Below are positions 51,301 to 60,095 of a stretch of DNA of 64,000 bases, piece after piece; position 1 is the stretch's first letter; each line of letters opens with the position of its first letter. Position numbers and translations under genes: made by a program. Source of the DNA: Hirundichthys speculiger (taxonomy: Eukaryota; Chordata; Actinopteri; Beloniformes; Exocoetidae); assembly GCA_018398805.1 (NCBI GenBank), contig JAGFBZ010002556.1, positions 620,001-684,000 on the forward strand. Reading direction: 5' to 3'. The notes beneath the pieces are model-generated. The model saw only the letters and a program-made list of their open reading frames with translations, did not search any database and was not told where the DNA came from.

Positions 51301-54300
51301 CTCTAACCCTAAACCCTAACCTCTAACCCCTAACCCTAACTCTAATCCTACCTCTAACCTCTAACCCCTAACCCTAACTCTAATCCTACCTCTAACCCCT
51401 AACCCCTAACCTCTAACTCTAACTCTAATCCTACCTCTATTGTCTGGATTCCATGAGCCTTGGAGGAGTAACGAATCTTGTACTTGAATTCCAAGTATTT
51501 CATGTATTTTGTGTGCCATGAAACCTGCAGTTGTCCCACATGGTCATTTGGGTGTAAAGACACATTGAACGGAGGATCGAGAAGATCTGTAATGAAAAAA
51601 AAAGAGAAAAATTTTGGTTCTTATGTCGTTGTAGTCAAGAGATTCAGTTATAGAAGAAGTGCAGGCTAGATGGTGTCCAAGTATCATTCAAGAAAATTGG
51701 GAAACTCACCAACCTTTAGCCCTGCTATTTAAAATAGATTATTTCTATTTTTCTAACACTATTTAGCTTCCTTCCACCTTGTACTTCAAAATAAGATGCA
51801 AGAGGAAGATGCAAGGATGGATGCAAAGATGGATTAGCTGCAAGGATGCAAAGTTTTCACGGAGTCCCCTGAAGGAAAAGGGAAAATATCTTTAACTTTG
51901 GTTCTCTCTTGCTTTTGAGGTACCTTGCAATATGTTTTTGTGTTCTCTCACAATGCATTTTTGCATCCCTCTCATAACTATACACACCTCAGAATATTTT
52001 TAAGAGGACTTGGTCACAGCTTTGAGGTTACCAGTTTGCAGGGCAGCTTCCAAACACTGTGAGCATATAAACCAAAAAAAAGACACCACCCATTCAACAG
52101 ACCTTTTGGTCATTCAGTGAAGTAACACTGACCAATGGACAATATGTGGTGTCAAGCAGAAAAGTGCTCTACCTGATAGTGTTTGTTGGAAAAGGGTTAG
52201 GGTTAGGGTACCATCTGCATATCTTCTTTCCTTCACATCTCCTCTTTGTTTTTTTTCCCTCCTCCCTTGCAGCTTCATTTCCAGCATCCTTCCACCAATA
52301 TATTAACTATCCCTCCTCCATATTCTGTATGTCCAAACCATCTCAACCTGGCCTCCCTTATTCAGTCTCCATCACGTCTCGCCCTGGCTGGAGACTTTGG
52401 TATAGTTGCGCTTTGATCCCATCAGCCCTCGTCACTCCCAAAGAAAATCTCTCCCTTCTGTCTCTCGGTCAGCAACATCATCTCTAAACCACATGGAAGG
52501 GCTCGACTATCTACTTCTATCACTAATAGCTCCAGACACCGTTCTCCTCTTGCTCCACCTTCACTGAACAAGCTTCTTCATCTCCCCCCGTTGCAAAAAC
52601 TGGGAAGGTAAAAGTATTGCAAGGAAATACAAAATAAAAACTCTGTTCAGTCCCTTTTAGAGCAGTGGTCCCCAACCCCCGGGCCGAGTTTTTTTTTTAA
52701 GTTTTATTTATTATACAAGTCTGAACAAGCTTTTATTGTGAAAAATCTTTTATTCTGAAAAATGATCGGATTCTCTCGGTTACATCTCAGTCGCTTATGC
52801 GCCAAAATGGTAACCCAGCTAGCAAAATGAGTAAGAAACAGACGTCTTTGGAAAGTTTCCTTGTGAAGGGGAAAATGCACAATTAAGAGAAAGAAGAACA
52901 GCCTACGACTTCCAGGAAAAAGAAAGCTTTTAACCGACAATACCAGGAGTCCTACTGAAATATGGATTTATCATGACAGGTGATTCTACGTACTAAGCTC
53001 GGCGTGAGTTTTTTTTTTTTTTTTTTTTTTACCTCCAGCAAGGAGGTTATGTTTTTGCCGGCGTTTATCTGTTTGTCTGTGTTCAAGATAACTCAAAAAG
53101 TTATGAATGGATTTAGATGAAATTTTCAGAAGTTGTCAGAAATGTGAAAAGGAAGAACTGATTTCATTTTGGGTGTGATCCAGAAGAAATCCTGGATTCT
53201 GGATCACTTTCAAATTTTTGATAATTGTTGTGCTTGGCGGAGGTCTGTGCCTTTCTAGTTTTTATATTTAATGGGTATAGAGGATGTTACCAGAGACTTC
53301 AATATTATACTCATGTTATGTTATTGGCGTAATGTAATGAGGAAGCTTGTGGTAAAATTGTGAAGCGTTGACCGGTCCGCGGTTACAAAAAGGTTGAGGA
53401 CCACTGCCTTAGAGGGCTCTTTAAGTATTTGGACAGAATTCCTTTAATTTACCTTTTTAAAAGTAGCAAAAATGTGACAAGGGTAGAAATGTTTGCTTTA
53501 TGATGAATCAAATATCACTTTTTGCTGTTATTTAATCAACAAATCAACCAAGATAAAATGCAGAAGCAGTTTCTAAAAAAAAGATAAGAGTACCACACTT
53601 ACGCTTTCACAGGAAATGAAACGCCCTCAATCATTTGATAAGGAGGGAGTGACCACCTCTGTTAAAGACAAGTTTTAGTTCTTATTGCAGAATTCAGGTG
53701 TTTGTTAACACACAGTTGCTTTTTCATCAAAAGCTATTATTTTGTTTTAATAAAGTGAAAAGCAGATGCCAACTTAGAGTGAGTCAGACTGTGCAACGCT
53801 GAGAAAACCTGCTAAAAAAAACTCCAAAACTGCATCTCGGACTCTTCCAGGCCTTTGGCAGCATGTTCAATGTTAAAACTCACTACGGTGCAGAGAAGGT
53901 TTGCCGGAGCAAAGTCTCTTCTTTCTAAAGAGAACATGCTGAAGAGGCGCTGGAGGCCGACATCACTGCTCACTGCTCTGTGTCTGGCTGCTGGACTGCT
54001 TCATCTCTGCAGGATACTGGCGGCAAACACTATCACAAACACCATCACAACTCAAACCACCACACAAACTCACACCTACTACACCACACACGTTACACAC
54101 ACAACGTCATCACTGTCTGTCTCGTGTCTTTTGTTTAGTGTCTTTATCTGTCCCTAACTGTGCTTTTGTTCTCCACTGTCGGTGATTTAAGTCCTCTCTG
54201 ACAGAATCAAGGTTCAAGGAGTTAATAAAGCACGTTAGATTTGACAGTCAGAGAGGACTGGTGATGCACACACTCACACTTGCGCACAAGAAAACTGACA

Positions 54301-56993
54301 CCAGCTGCAAGATTAAATTGGTTTTGCCAGATTGTGGCAGTAACCATCAATATACAGTCATGGAAAAAATTATTAGACCACCCTTGTTTTCTTCAGTTTC
54401 TTGTTCATTTTAATGCCTGGTACAACTAAAGGTACATTTGTTTGGACAAACATAACGATAACCACAAAGATTGCTCATAAGAGTTTTATTTAAGAGCTGA
54501 TATCTTACCATTTTCCATGGTTTTCTTGATTATAACCGAAATCACTTAAGTTTTTACATCAATAGCTATGGTGTTGTACTGCCAAAACCACTGCTTTTAT
54601 GCATTCAGTGTTTTCTTTTCAGTCTGTTTTAGTCACATGACGACATTTAGTGGTACCAGGTATTAAAATGAACAAGAAAGTGAAGAAAAAATGGTGGTCT
54701 AATAATTTTTTGTCAATGACTGTATATATATATATGCAGAATATATATGCAGACACACACATAAAAATAATATGGCAACACAACTTAGATTTGCAAAGTG
54801 TCATCTGAACAGACCACAAGTCTCCTGGACAATGTCCTCTGGACAGAAAAGACCAAATGTTTTCATACTGCACAGCACGCTGCTTTGAGAAAACCAGTGG
54901 AGGGATAATGAATTTTACAGCCCCAGAATCTGGGCAGCTTCTACTCGTTGAGTTAATTGTGACCCTTTTCTGCATACCAAAGATTTCTAGAGTCTACTGT
55001 AGGGTCATCCATCTGACAGAAGGAAACTTGATCATGTGACCAGACATGTAGCTGGTCCCAAGCTTACCATAAATATATACAATAGTGGAGTTTAAGAGGA
55101 AAAGAATAACCGCATTGCTCAAAGTCTAGACCTCAGTGCTACTGAAATGCTGATATGGGATTACAAAAGGAACATGTGAATAAAAGATCCAGATCACAAC
55201 AGATCCCAACATTCCCATCTTTATCTCCAACCTCAGTGAGCAGTGCGAAGCTGTGAGAACAGTTTAAACCCCCCAGTGGATGAGCGTTTGCAGCTGCAGT
55301 CCTAAAACCAGCCGCTGCAGTCAGAGCTGCAAAACTGTGCTGGAAATGGGAGCTGTAGTGCTCTATATCTGTGGTATTTTAACTGAAGCATGTCAGAGAT
55401 TTCATTGACACCTCAGGAAAAGTATGTCAACTTTTGAAATTATCCGTTTCTGCATTATCAAGGAACCACAAACCCTATTGACGTCATCAACGTTGCCTGA
55501 AAAGGTTACCTCAAGTTCTTACTGCAAAAGGTGCAACAAACGATTGAATCGTAGGGTTTAATATGTTTTCTGCTCACTGCTTCTGCATTTTAGCTCTTTT
55601 TTTCCTAATGAAACAACCCTACAATGTAAGCAAAGTGAACAATTGTAGATGAAAAGGCAACAGGTGAAATACGTGAAATATTGAAATCTGAGATTTACAA
55701 CCAAATCACCATTTTTGATAGATGATTTAGAAAAAAAAATCTTTTTGGCCTCATAACATTAGCATTTTCCTTTTTTTTTTCAAGTTGAGGAAACAAATAT
55801 TGAAACAAATGTCTTACAGTGGTCCTCCACACTGACGACTCGGTTGTAGACAGTCTTGTTACGTTCTACCACTTTAATGTCTATATCAGCAAATGAGTGA
55901 ACATCCGATCCGGGAAAGTAGCAGACGTGCAGAAAAGCTCCTTCTTCCGTTCTGCTGACGGACATCTCACACCTCTTCCTGGGCCACCTTAAATGACAAA
56001 AGGGATGCACAAAAAAAAAAACTTGAATATTAATTAAGAAGTTGAAGAGTGAAGATGTTCAAAGATCACTCTCTTTAGTACCAAAAAGCTTTAGAAATGT
56101 GTCAGATATGACTCAGATCATTCAAAAAAGGAGCTCTTTATAATGACTTTCTGAAGTGTCTTGTTGACAAATCACAATCGGATTAAACAGCGTACCTGCT
56201 GTATTTGTAGAACAAGTCATAAGTGTTGTTGTCGCTCGTCTCAAAGAAGCAGGTGAAGTCCCTTTCAGTGCGAGTGAAACACTTTGGGCTCTCCTCATCT
56301 TTTAAGAGTAAGACATCTGTGCCAGAAATAACAAACACTGATCATGCAAACAATTCAAGTCACCAGAAATTGTAATTATTTAGAATTATGAATACATGCT
56401 GTTAAAATAAGAATTTTTTTTTTTTAGTTAAAGTCAGAATAATATCTTTCTGAGGAACGGACAATGTTGCCATCTGGTGGGAGTAACTCAGAAATGTGTT
56501 GAACCCCAAAGTAGAAGTTGTGCGTTGCATTTTTTCTTCACCCAGATGATATTTGATTCCTCTGATTATGTTGTGCCCTTTTAAAGACCCCCTGTGGCGC
56601 TCGTACAACATTTCATCACCAGAACTCATAGTCAGACCTTGTTAATTTGTTAAAGATTGAAACACCTTGAAGAAAGAGCTGCATAACATCAGAAACACTG
56701 AAGGCAAAGTAACAAAAGCAAGTTAAAATCAAGATTTTGCCATTAAAACAAATTTATATATATATATTTTTTTTGTCTTGTAATTACATAAATACAGCAT
56801 AATTTAACAACAAAAGAGACAGCTGCTGCTGTAAACTGTAAACTGGGGTACATTCACATCAAGCTCTATTTCAACATGATTATAATGACGCTCAAATCCT
56901 ACCTTCCTCTGACAGGTGACCGGTGATCCCGGGCATCAAACCCACTTTTATCCACCAGATAATGACGATCCTCCACCTGCAGAGCAAATTCAT
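44945..56993 (-). CDS. mpl: mpl, thrombopoietin receptor (complete, 12 exons)
   Basis: Type I cytokine receptor that binds thrombopoietin and signals through JAK2-STAT in blood stem cells and thrombocytes. Twelve GT-AG exons give 1806 nt, 601 residues (human MPL about 635). In order: hydrophobic signal region from MNLLCRWRIVIIWW; first module with CFTRTERDFTC and WSSWS at about residues 211-215; second module starting CFTSDLQTVTCRWD and ending WSDWS at about 402-406; membrane helix about 419-443; Box 1 PPVPN at about 452-456; Box 2-like CFEETSPSVVEIL; tail with DYVTL, SYVSQ and NHSYLPV, the last matching the human MPL end. Two receptor modules and the NHSYLP tail separate it from erythropoietin receptor, which has one module. 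All phases agree. Odd: no Trp lies between the membrane helix and Box 1, and CFF replaces the usual CFW in module 1. Confidence 0.93.
45609..45696 (-). CDS. mpl: mpl exon 11 (Box 1)
   Basis: Acceptor TTACTGAAAATACACAA region ending TTCAG, donor AAATGG|GTAAAT. It encodes KIKEYFFPPVPNLQKVLQGF then LTEINKHKW. The PPVPN proline motif is Box 1, the JAK2 docking element. Confidence 0.92.
45873..45909. repeat. C19-T18 homopolymer junction
   Basis: In mpl intron 10, about 43 bp from the exon 10 donor. On the transcribed sense strand it reads A18 followed by G19. Confidence 0.85.
45952..46030 (-). CDS. mpl: mpl exon 10 (transmembrane helix)
   Basis: Acceptor CTTTTCAG and donor AGCAG|GTAGAA. It encodes LLLIWCISVPVLLIII then SVSVFCFYS, one hydrophobic helix of about 23 residues. 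A C19-T18 tract starts about 40 bp into the following intron. Confidence 0.92.
46475..46628 (-). CDS. mpl: mpl exon 9 (WSDWS box)
   Basis: Acceptor TCCACAG and donor GACGTCG|GTAAGC. It encodes the strand SRFSVKIRAKPTGTIYSG followed by HWSDWSHVL, the membrane-proximal WSxWS box of the receptor. Confidence 0.94.
46992..47370. mobile_element. hAT-type MITE, CAGTGATTCCC family, copy 2 (mpl intron 8)
   Basis: 379 bp, starts CAGTGATTCCCAAAGTGTGG, ends GTATGGGAATGGCTG. Flanks CATTACAG (46984-46991) and AATTACAG (47371-47378) match at 7 of 8. Confidence 0.85.
47455..47597 (-). CDS. mpl: mpl exon 8
   Basis: Acceptor GTTCACAG and donor TGGGAG|GTAAAC. It encodes KTSPPGCLKGVSTKDKLCL, DWEAPFPSLSAHLEYEVHF and QIKGGEQWE, the first half of the second FNIII domain. 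Confidence 0.92.
48735..49334. mobile_element. hAT-type MITE inserted in the Tc1-like element
   Basis: Starts CAGAGGTGTCCAACTCCAG and ends AGTTTGGACGCCCCTT. Flanks GTTTAGAG (48727-48734) and GTTTGGAG (49335-49342) match at 7 of 8 and lie in transposase wording (GAGCAACATCTGCTCCCATC follows). Interrupted by 48908-49288. Confidence 0.8.
48908..49288. mobile_element. hAT-type MITE, CAGTGATTCCC family, copy 3
   Basis: 381 bp inside the previous element. Flanks ATCTAAGA (48900-48907) and CTCTAAGA (49289-49296) match at 7 of 8. Ends as in copies 1 and 2. Removing it restores CATCTAAGACATGCAGGACA in the host MITE. Confidence 0.88.
49944..50104 (-). CDS. mpl: mpl exon 7
   Basis: Acceptor TATTGCAG and donor AAGTCCA|GTGAGT. 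It encodes KNAEWTECLLDSIVTDTCYF, then RGDESKQIRVKLSS and NRTYITEEFLLNKS. It carries the second Cys pair of the module and NRT and NKS glycosylation sequons. Confidence 0.9.
50334..50448 (-). CDS. mpl: mpl exon 6 (start of second module)
   Basis: Acceptor CCTTCCAG and donor CTTGG|GTAAGC. It encodes DDIALMCFTSDLQTVTCRWD and then LFYKMNL. A CxxxxxxxxCxW pair opens the second cytokine-receptor module. Confidence 0.92.
50557..50701 (-). CDS. mpl: mpl exon 5 (WSSWS box)
   Basis: Acceptor GGTTTCAG and donor AAAGCAG|GTGTGT. It encodes 48 codons with LEPGEVVEVQVAVKA and GHWSSWSQPV; the WSSWS box closes the first receptor module. Phase 0 in, phase 1 out. Confidence 0.93.
50702..51434 (-). other. mpl: mpl intron 4
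   Basis: 732 bp, with the telomere-like minisatellite covering its 5' part (51121-51434). The rest is AT-rich with short A- and T-runs. Confidence 0.8.
51121..51439 (-). repeat. telomere-like minisatellite containing splice-donor copies
   Basis: Imperfect tandem array of about 38 bp. The word CTCTAATCCTACCTCTA recurs with starts at 51150, 51188, 51226, 51263, 51340, 51378 and 51423. On the minus strand it reads TAGAGGTAGGATTAGAG amid TTAGGG, TTAGGGG and TTAGAG variants. The last unit supplies the exon 4 donor of mpl. Confidence 0.93.
51435..51586 (-). CDS. mpl: mpl exon 4 (first fibronectin-like domain)
   Basis: Acceptor TTCATTACAG and donor ATAGAG|GTAGGA. It encodes LLDPPFNVSLHPNDHVGQL then VSWHTKYMKYLEFKYKIRY. 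The DPP linker and the VSW..FKYKIRY strand pattern are those of a receptor FNIII domain. The donor is the last unit of the tandem repeat at 51121-51439. Confidence 0.92.
52193..52209 (+). repeat. short interstitial telomere-like run
   Basis: GGGTTAGGGTTAGGGTA, between two and three TTAGGG units, about 0.75 kb from the minisatellite and in the opposite orientation. Confidence 0.6.
52663..53406 (+). mobile_element. hAT (Charlie-like) element with transposase N-terminus relic
   Basis: Ends CAGTGGTCCCCAACCCCC and AAGGTTGAGGACCACTG form an inverted pair; flanks TTTTAGAG and CCTTAGAG agree at 6 of 8. At 52829 a frame reads MSKKQTSLESFLVKGK, then a stop and frameshift, then RKKKAFNRQYQESY, like the start of the hAT transposases related to vertebrate ZBED/FAM200 genes. 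The rest of the transposase is missing; an unrelated repeat (53031-53263) lies inside. Confidence 0.72.
53031..53263 (-). repeat. dispersed repeat nested in the hAT relic
   Basis: Minus-strand copy of the repeat at 34242-34487, from CTAGAAAGGCACAGACCTCC to ACCTCCTTGCTGGAGGT. It is preceded by a T-run on the plus strand. Confidence 0.75.
54190..54262. repeat. inverted repeat (possible hairpin)
   Basis: AGTCCTCTCTGAC at about 54191 is mirrored by GTCAGAGAGGACT at about 54248: a 13-bp perfect arm pair with a loop of about 45 nt. Confidence 0.6.
54355..54722. mobile_element. mariner-like MITE
   Basis: 368 bp bordered by TA. Left end CAGTCATGGAAAAAATTATT then AGACCACC, right end GGTGGTCTAATAATTTTTTG then TCAATGACTG, a long near-perfect inverted pair. 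No transposase. Confidence 0.85.
55210..55400 (+). repeat. dispersed repeat, copy 2
   Basis: Shares CCCATCTTTATCTCCAACC and the GGGAGCTGT...TATCT...TATTTT block with 35055-35345. Confidence 0.45.
55818..55987 (-). CDS. mpl: mpl exon 3 (rest of first domain)
   Basis: Acceptor CATTTAAG and donor CCACT|GTAAGA. It encodes WPRKRCEMSVSRTEEG, LHVCYFPGSD and VVERNKTVYNRVVSVEDH, holding the second Cys pair of the domain and an N-glycosylation site (NKT). Confidence 0.9.
56196..56316 (-). CDS. mpl: mpl exon 2 (first module, first Cys pair)
   Basis: Acceptor TGGCACAG and donor AGCAG|GTACGC. It encodes VLLLKDEESPKCFTRTERD then FTCFFETSDNNTYDLFYKYS. The SPKCF..TCF..YxLxY wording is that of the first cytokine-receptor domain of MPL. 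Confidence 0.92.
56903..56993 (-). CDS. mpl: mpl exon 1 (start codon, signal peptide)
   Basis: ATG at 56993-56991, donor GAAG|GTAGGA. It encodes MNLLCRWRIVIIWWIKVGL and on to LSEE, a hydrophobic stretch typical of a signal peptide, ending in phase 1. The start was chosen as the first ATG giving a signal-like N terminus joined in phase to exon 2. Confidence 0.8.
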
Positions 56994-57131
56994 GCTGAGT
57001 GGAGGTTGTGTGTTTCCTAACCCCCCACCACAGGACAAGGTTGTGCATCTGCTGTATGGTTGCGTAGGCATGGCTGAGTAAGAGCGAGCAGGGCGGAGGG
57101 GTCGGCCCATTTCGACAAGTCATAATTAAAG

Positions 57132-57162
57132 CAGGAAGTGAGCAGTGTGTGCAGTGGAAGTG
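57132..57162 (-). promoter_or_regulatory. candidate ETS-type sites upstream of mpl
   Basis: Two close GGAAGTG cores (57132-57140 and 57154-57162), about 140-170 bp upstream of the mpl start codon. Mammalian MPL promoters are known to use ETS and GATA factors. No clear TATA box was seen. This is motif spotting only. Confidence 0.3.
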
Positions 57163-59730
57163 GGCACTGAAAAAAAAGTAGTTAAGGAGGGCTGATGAAC
57201 AAAAAAAATGCATCTATTTTTCATTACTGACCAGATTTAACCGAGATTAATCACTAACAGACTATTTAAAAACTCCAGGAAATATAGAACTGATGTTTGC
57301 AGACGCACATGAGGACTTGTGCCCTCTGAAAAACTTTCGCCAACACCCTGTGTGCAGTTGAACAACAACACAGGTGTTGCACAAGAGTGTGGTTTTACTA
57401 ATCAAACATATCTAAACAGTTTCATTATTCTATCAGATTCTTATAAACTGCCTTCTGCACTCTGGAAACTTGAACTGACAAGTGGCCGAAACAGGTCAGT
57501 GTTCCAGAGGGTAAAAGAGGGTTTGTGCACCGAACTGGCCTGCAGTCCTGACCTGGTACCAACAGAAAAGAAAAGGGCAGTGATGAAAACCCTGTACTGT
57601 TGTGTTTGCAGGAAAAAAGGGACAAATAACAGCTGAAAAGCTTTATTGTCTGGTTTACTCAAAGCCAGAAAAAAATTGCAAAAGAATTGCATTAGAAACA
57701 TTGCAAAGTGGTAAAAGCTTTATCGTCCTAACTTTATTTGGACTGTGTTGGACGGCTGGCATGCAAAAACTTATGATTTTTAACTGACAAAATGAAGTTG
57801 ATGAGAAAAATCATAGAATAGCTTCGGTCATATTGTCTGCAAAGAAATAAAAGTCAAAGTAAAAAAAAAAGGATTTTGACATTGTGTTTCAGTTGTACTT
57901 GGTAAATGTAAAACTTTCTCCCCTCTTTAAAGTATCGATAATCAATAATGTTCTTGGGTTTCAAAACAATGAGACAGAAATATAGTAGAATAACTGATGA
58001 TGATAATAAGCAGAGCTTCTTCTAGTCTGTGAATTTCAACATATTGACAAAACATTTTTATGCATGTTGATTCAGTGTTTTTGAATCAGCGAGGGAAAAA
58101 AAATGCAAAAAGTCAAACCATAAGAAACATGTTAACTGGTCAGACCCTCAATCTTTTCCCCCTTTTTTTAGTTTCAGGTATTTACAACACATTAAAACTG
58201 AAACTTTTGAGCAAAAAAACATTCATTGCTGGTGGAAAGAATGAAGACAAAAGGAAACTTTTATCAGTGCACGTGTGCTGATCGTTTTGCTGATATGACC
58301 ATTGGCAGCTTTGTGGCTTCCGAGATAGAACATAGATATTCTACAGAATCTGCTCAGAAAGTTGCAAACAAATGATGCAGATGTCTCTCAAGATTCTTCC
58401 ATTCAAGTCTGATACTGACTACTTACTACTTTCTTACCAGTCTGAGAGTAATGCTTTTTGAATACTTGGAAGAATTAAGATGCCGCATTCAGATTGACAG
58501 ATTACTTTACTGTCCCAGCGGGGTATTTGCTTTCACAGACTGTTATAGTGGAGAGGACAACACCAGACATTCAACACATTCCATTAAAAACAAAGCAAGT
58601 AGGCAACAGAAACCACAGAAAAAAACATTAACACAACTGACAAAGCTGAGTGAAATGAAAGTGAAAGTCAGTGACCAGTGAGCTTGATTGTTGAGTGAGG
58701 AGAATTTGAAGTGGAGGTTGAGGGGTTGCTCGGTGTCCGTGGCTATTGATTTGGCGAGGCGGGCTATTGCTCTGTTATTGGCCTGATCTTGTAAACTTTG
58801 CACAAATCATATCCCAGTGATACAGTATGAACGTTGCCTGGTGGTTTCAATTGTGTTACGGCCGGTGCACTTTGCACTGAGAACAGTCAATCCTGAAATG
58901 GATTATCTGATTTTGAGTCTGTACTCTGGCTAATAAAAGAAAAGTATTTAAATAATCAAAAATCTGCCAATCCCTCCAGCATATCTGCATTTGACTTACT
59001 TTTTTCCCCCTAATCAAAAAAAGTGACACGGTTTAATATTTCATGCATGGATCTATACCAGTTCTGCATGAAGAAAACCATTTCTCTACTGTCATTGCTC
59101 CTGAGCTGACAATTCATGGCCCAGTCGATTGCTTACAAGACTCTAGCCTGAGGGAACCGCTCACAATCTTTGCTCTTGTTCGTCTCTTCCACTGGATTTA
59201 GCTGATTTGTAAAATCTCAACTTGTCACTCGTCTCCTTAAAGGGACGCGTCAGTTGATGGGAAACGTATGATGAAGACACAGGTCATGAGTCTTCACTGT
59301 TATGTCTTATTAGTCTCTGCTTTAAATGAAGCAATAATTAGAGTTTATGATGACTCAAATAAATGTGGTTTTATTCTTACAAATGTCTTTCCTGCAGTTT
59401 CATAGTAGGCAAAACACTGGTATTATTGATGGAACGCTGACAAAAATCTGATGGATATTGATGAGCAGTCAGTTTTTGGTCTTTGCTCAGTCAGTATGTG
59501 TGAAGAACTCAAAGATGCATCAAAGTGGCTTCCTGACACATCACTGAGCCATGTCTGATGCAAGTCAGATGTCTAGTTTTCTGAATAACCGGCACTATTG
59601 GCAACTCCTAATCGAGCACCAGCCAAAAAAAAGCAAAGCATCAAGTGTGCTCACTGTCAGAAAAAGAAATCTACAAGGGGGACATGCTGTACAAAACTGA
59701 ACACTGAACAAAATTATGGCTAAGAGGAAT

Positions 59731-60095
59731 CCATCCATCCATTATCTATACCCGTTTCATCCTCCGAAGAGTCATGGGGATCTGCTGGAGCCTATCCCAG
59801 CCGTCTATGGGCAAAAGGCAGGGGTACACCCTGGACAGGTCGCCAGTCCATCGCAGGGACACATATAGACATATATAGACAACCACTCACAGTCACACTC
59901 ACTCCTACGGGCAATTTAGAACCACCAACTAACCTGACATGCATGTCTTTGGACTGCGGGAGGAAGCTGGAGGAAACCCACACAAGCACAGGGAGAACAT
60001 GCAAACTCCACACAGAAAGGCCCCCTGCCGAGGTTCGAACCAGGAACCTTCTAGCTGTGAGGCAACAGTGCTGACCACTAAGCCTCTGTGCTGCC
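59731..60095 (-). mobile_element. tRNA-headed SINE, minus orientation
   Basis: 365 bp, flanked by an 11-bp direct repeat CTAAGAGGAAT (59720-59730 and 60096-60106). Plus-strand text starts with the (CCAT)n tail, then CCTATCCCAGC, GGTCGCCAGTCCATC, and near the right GAGGTTCGAACCAGG (B-box complement) and GCTGACCACTAAGCC. Full-length or nearly so, and fuller at the head than 25994-26336. Confidence 0.92.

Larger units (their letters stand above)
51587..55817 (-). other. mpl: mpl intron 3
   Basis: 4.2 kb. Holds an interstitial TTAGGG-like run, a hAT-Charlie-like relic (52663-53406), a mariner-like MITE (54355-54722), an inverted repeat (about 54190-54260) and a dispersed repeat (about 55210-55400). 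Confidence 0.75.

Noticed and set aside
51121..51439. Reading the CCCTAA-like array as a chromosome end
   Set aside because: It is degenerate, only about 320 bp long and lies inside an intact intron, so it is interstitial.
52146..52487. 113-residue open frame in mpl intron 3
   Set aside because: Pyrimidine-rich intron sequence on the strand opposite to the gene; no family resemblance.
53603..53658. Exon-like 56-nt minus-strand segment with good acceptor and donor (RWSLPPYQMIEG) in mpl intron 3
   Set aside because: Entering it from exon 3 (phase 1) makes a TAG codon at once, and its length breaks the phase into exon 4, which already joins exon 3 perfectly.
53855..54157. 100-residue plus-strand open frame with a hydrophobic segment and Thr-rich tail
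   Set aside because: The Thr-rich part is an ACA/ACC simple repeat, and the region ends in retroposon-like tail wording; no evidence for a gene.
57319..57636. 105-residue plus-strand open frame upstream of mpl
   Set aside because: Contains decayed Tc1-like transposase wording (CTGGCCTGCAGTCCTGACCT) rather than a host gene.
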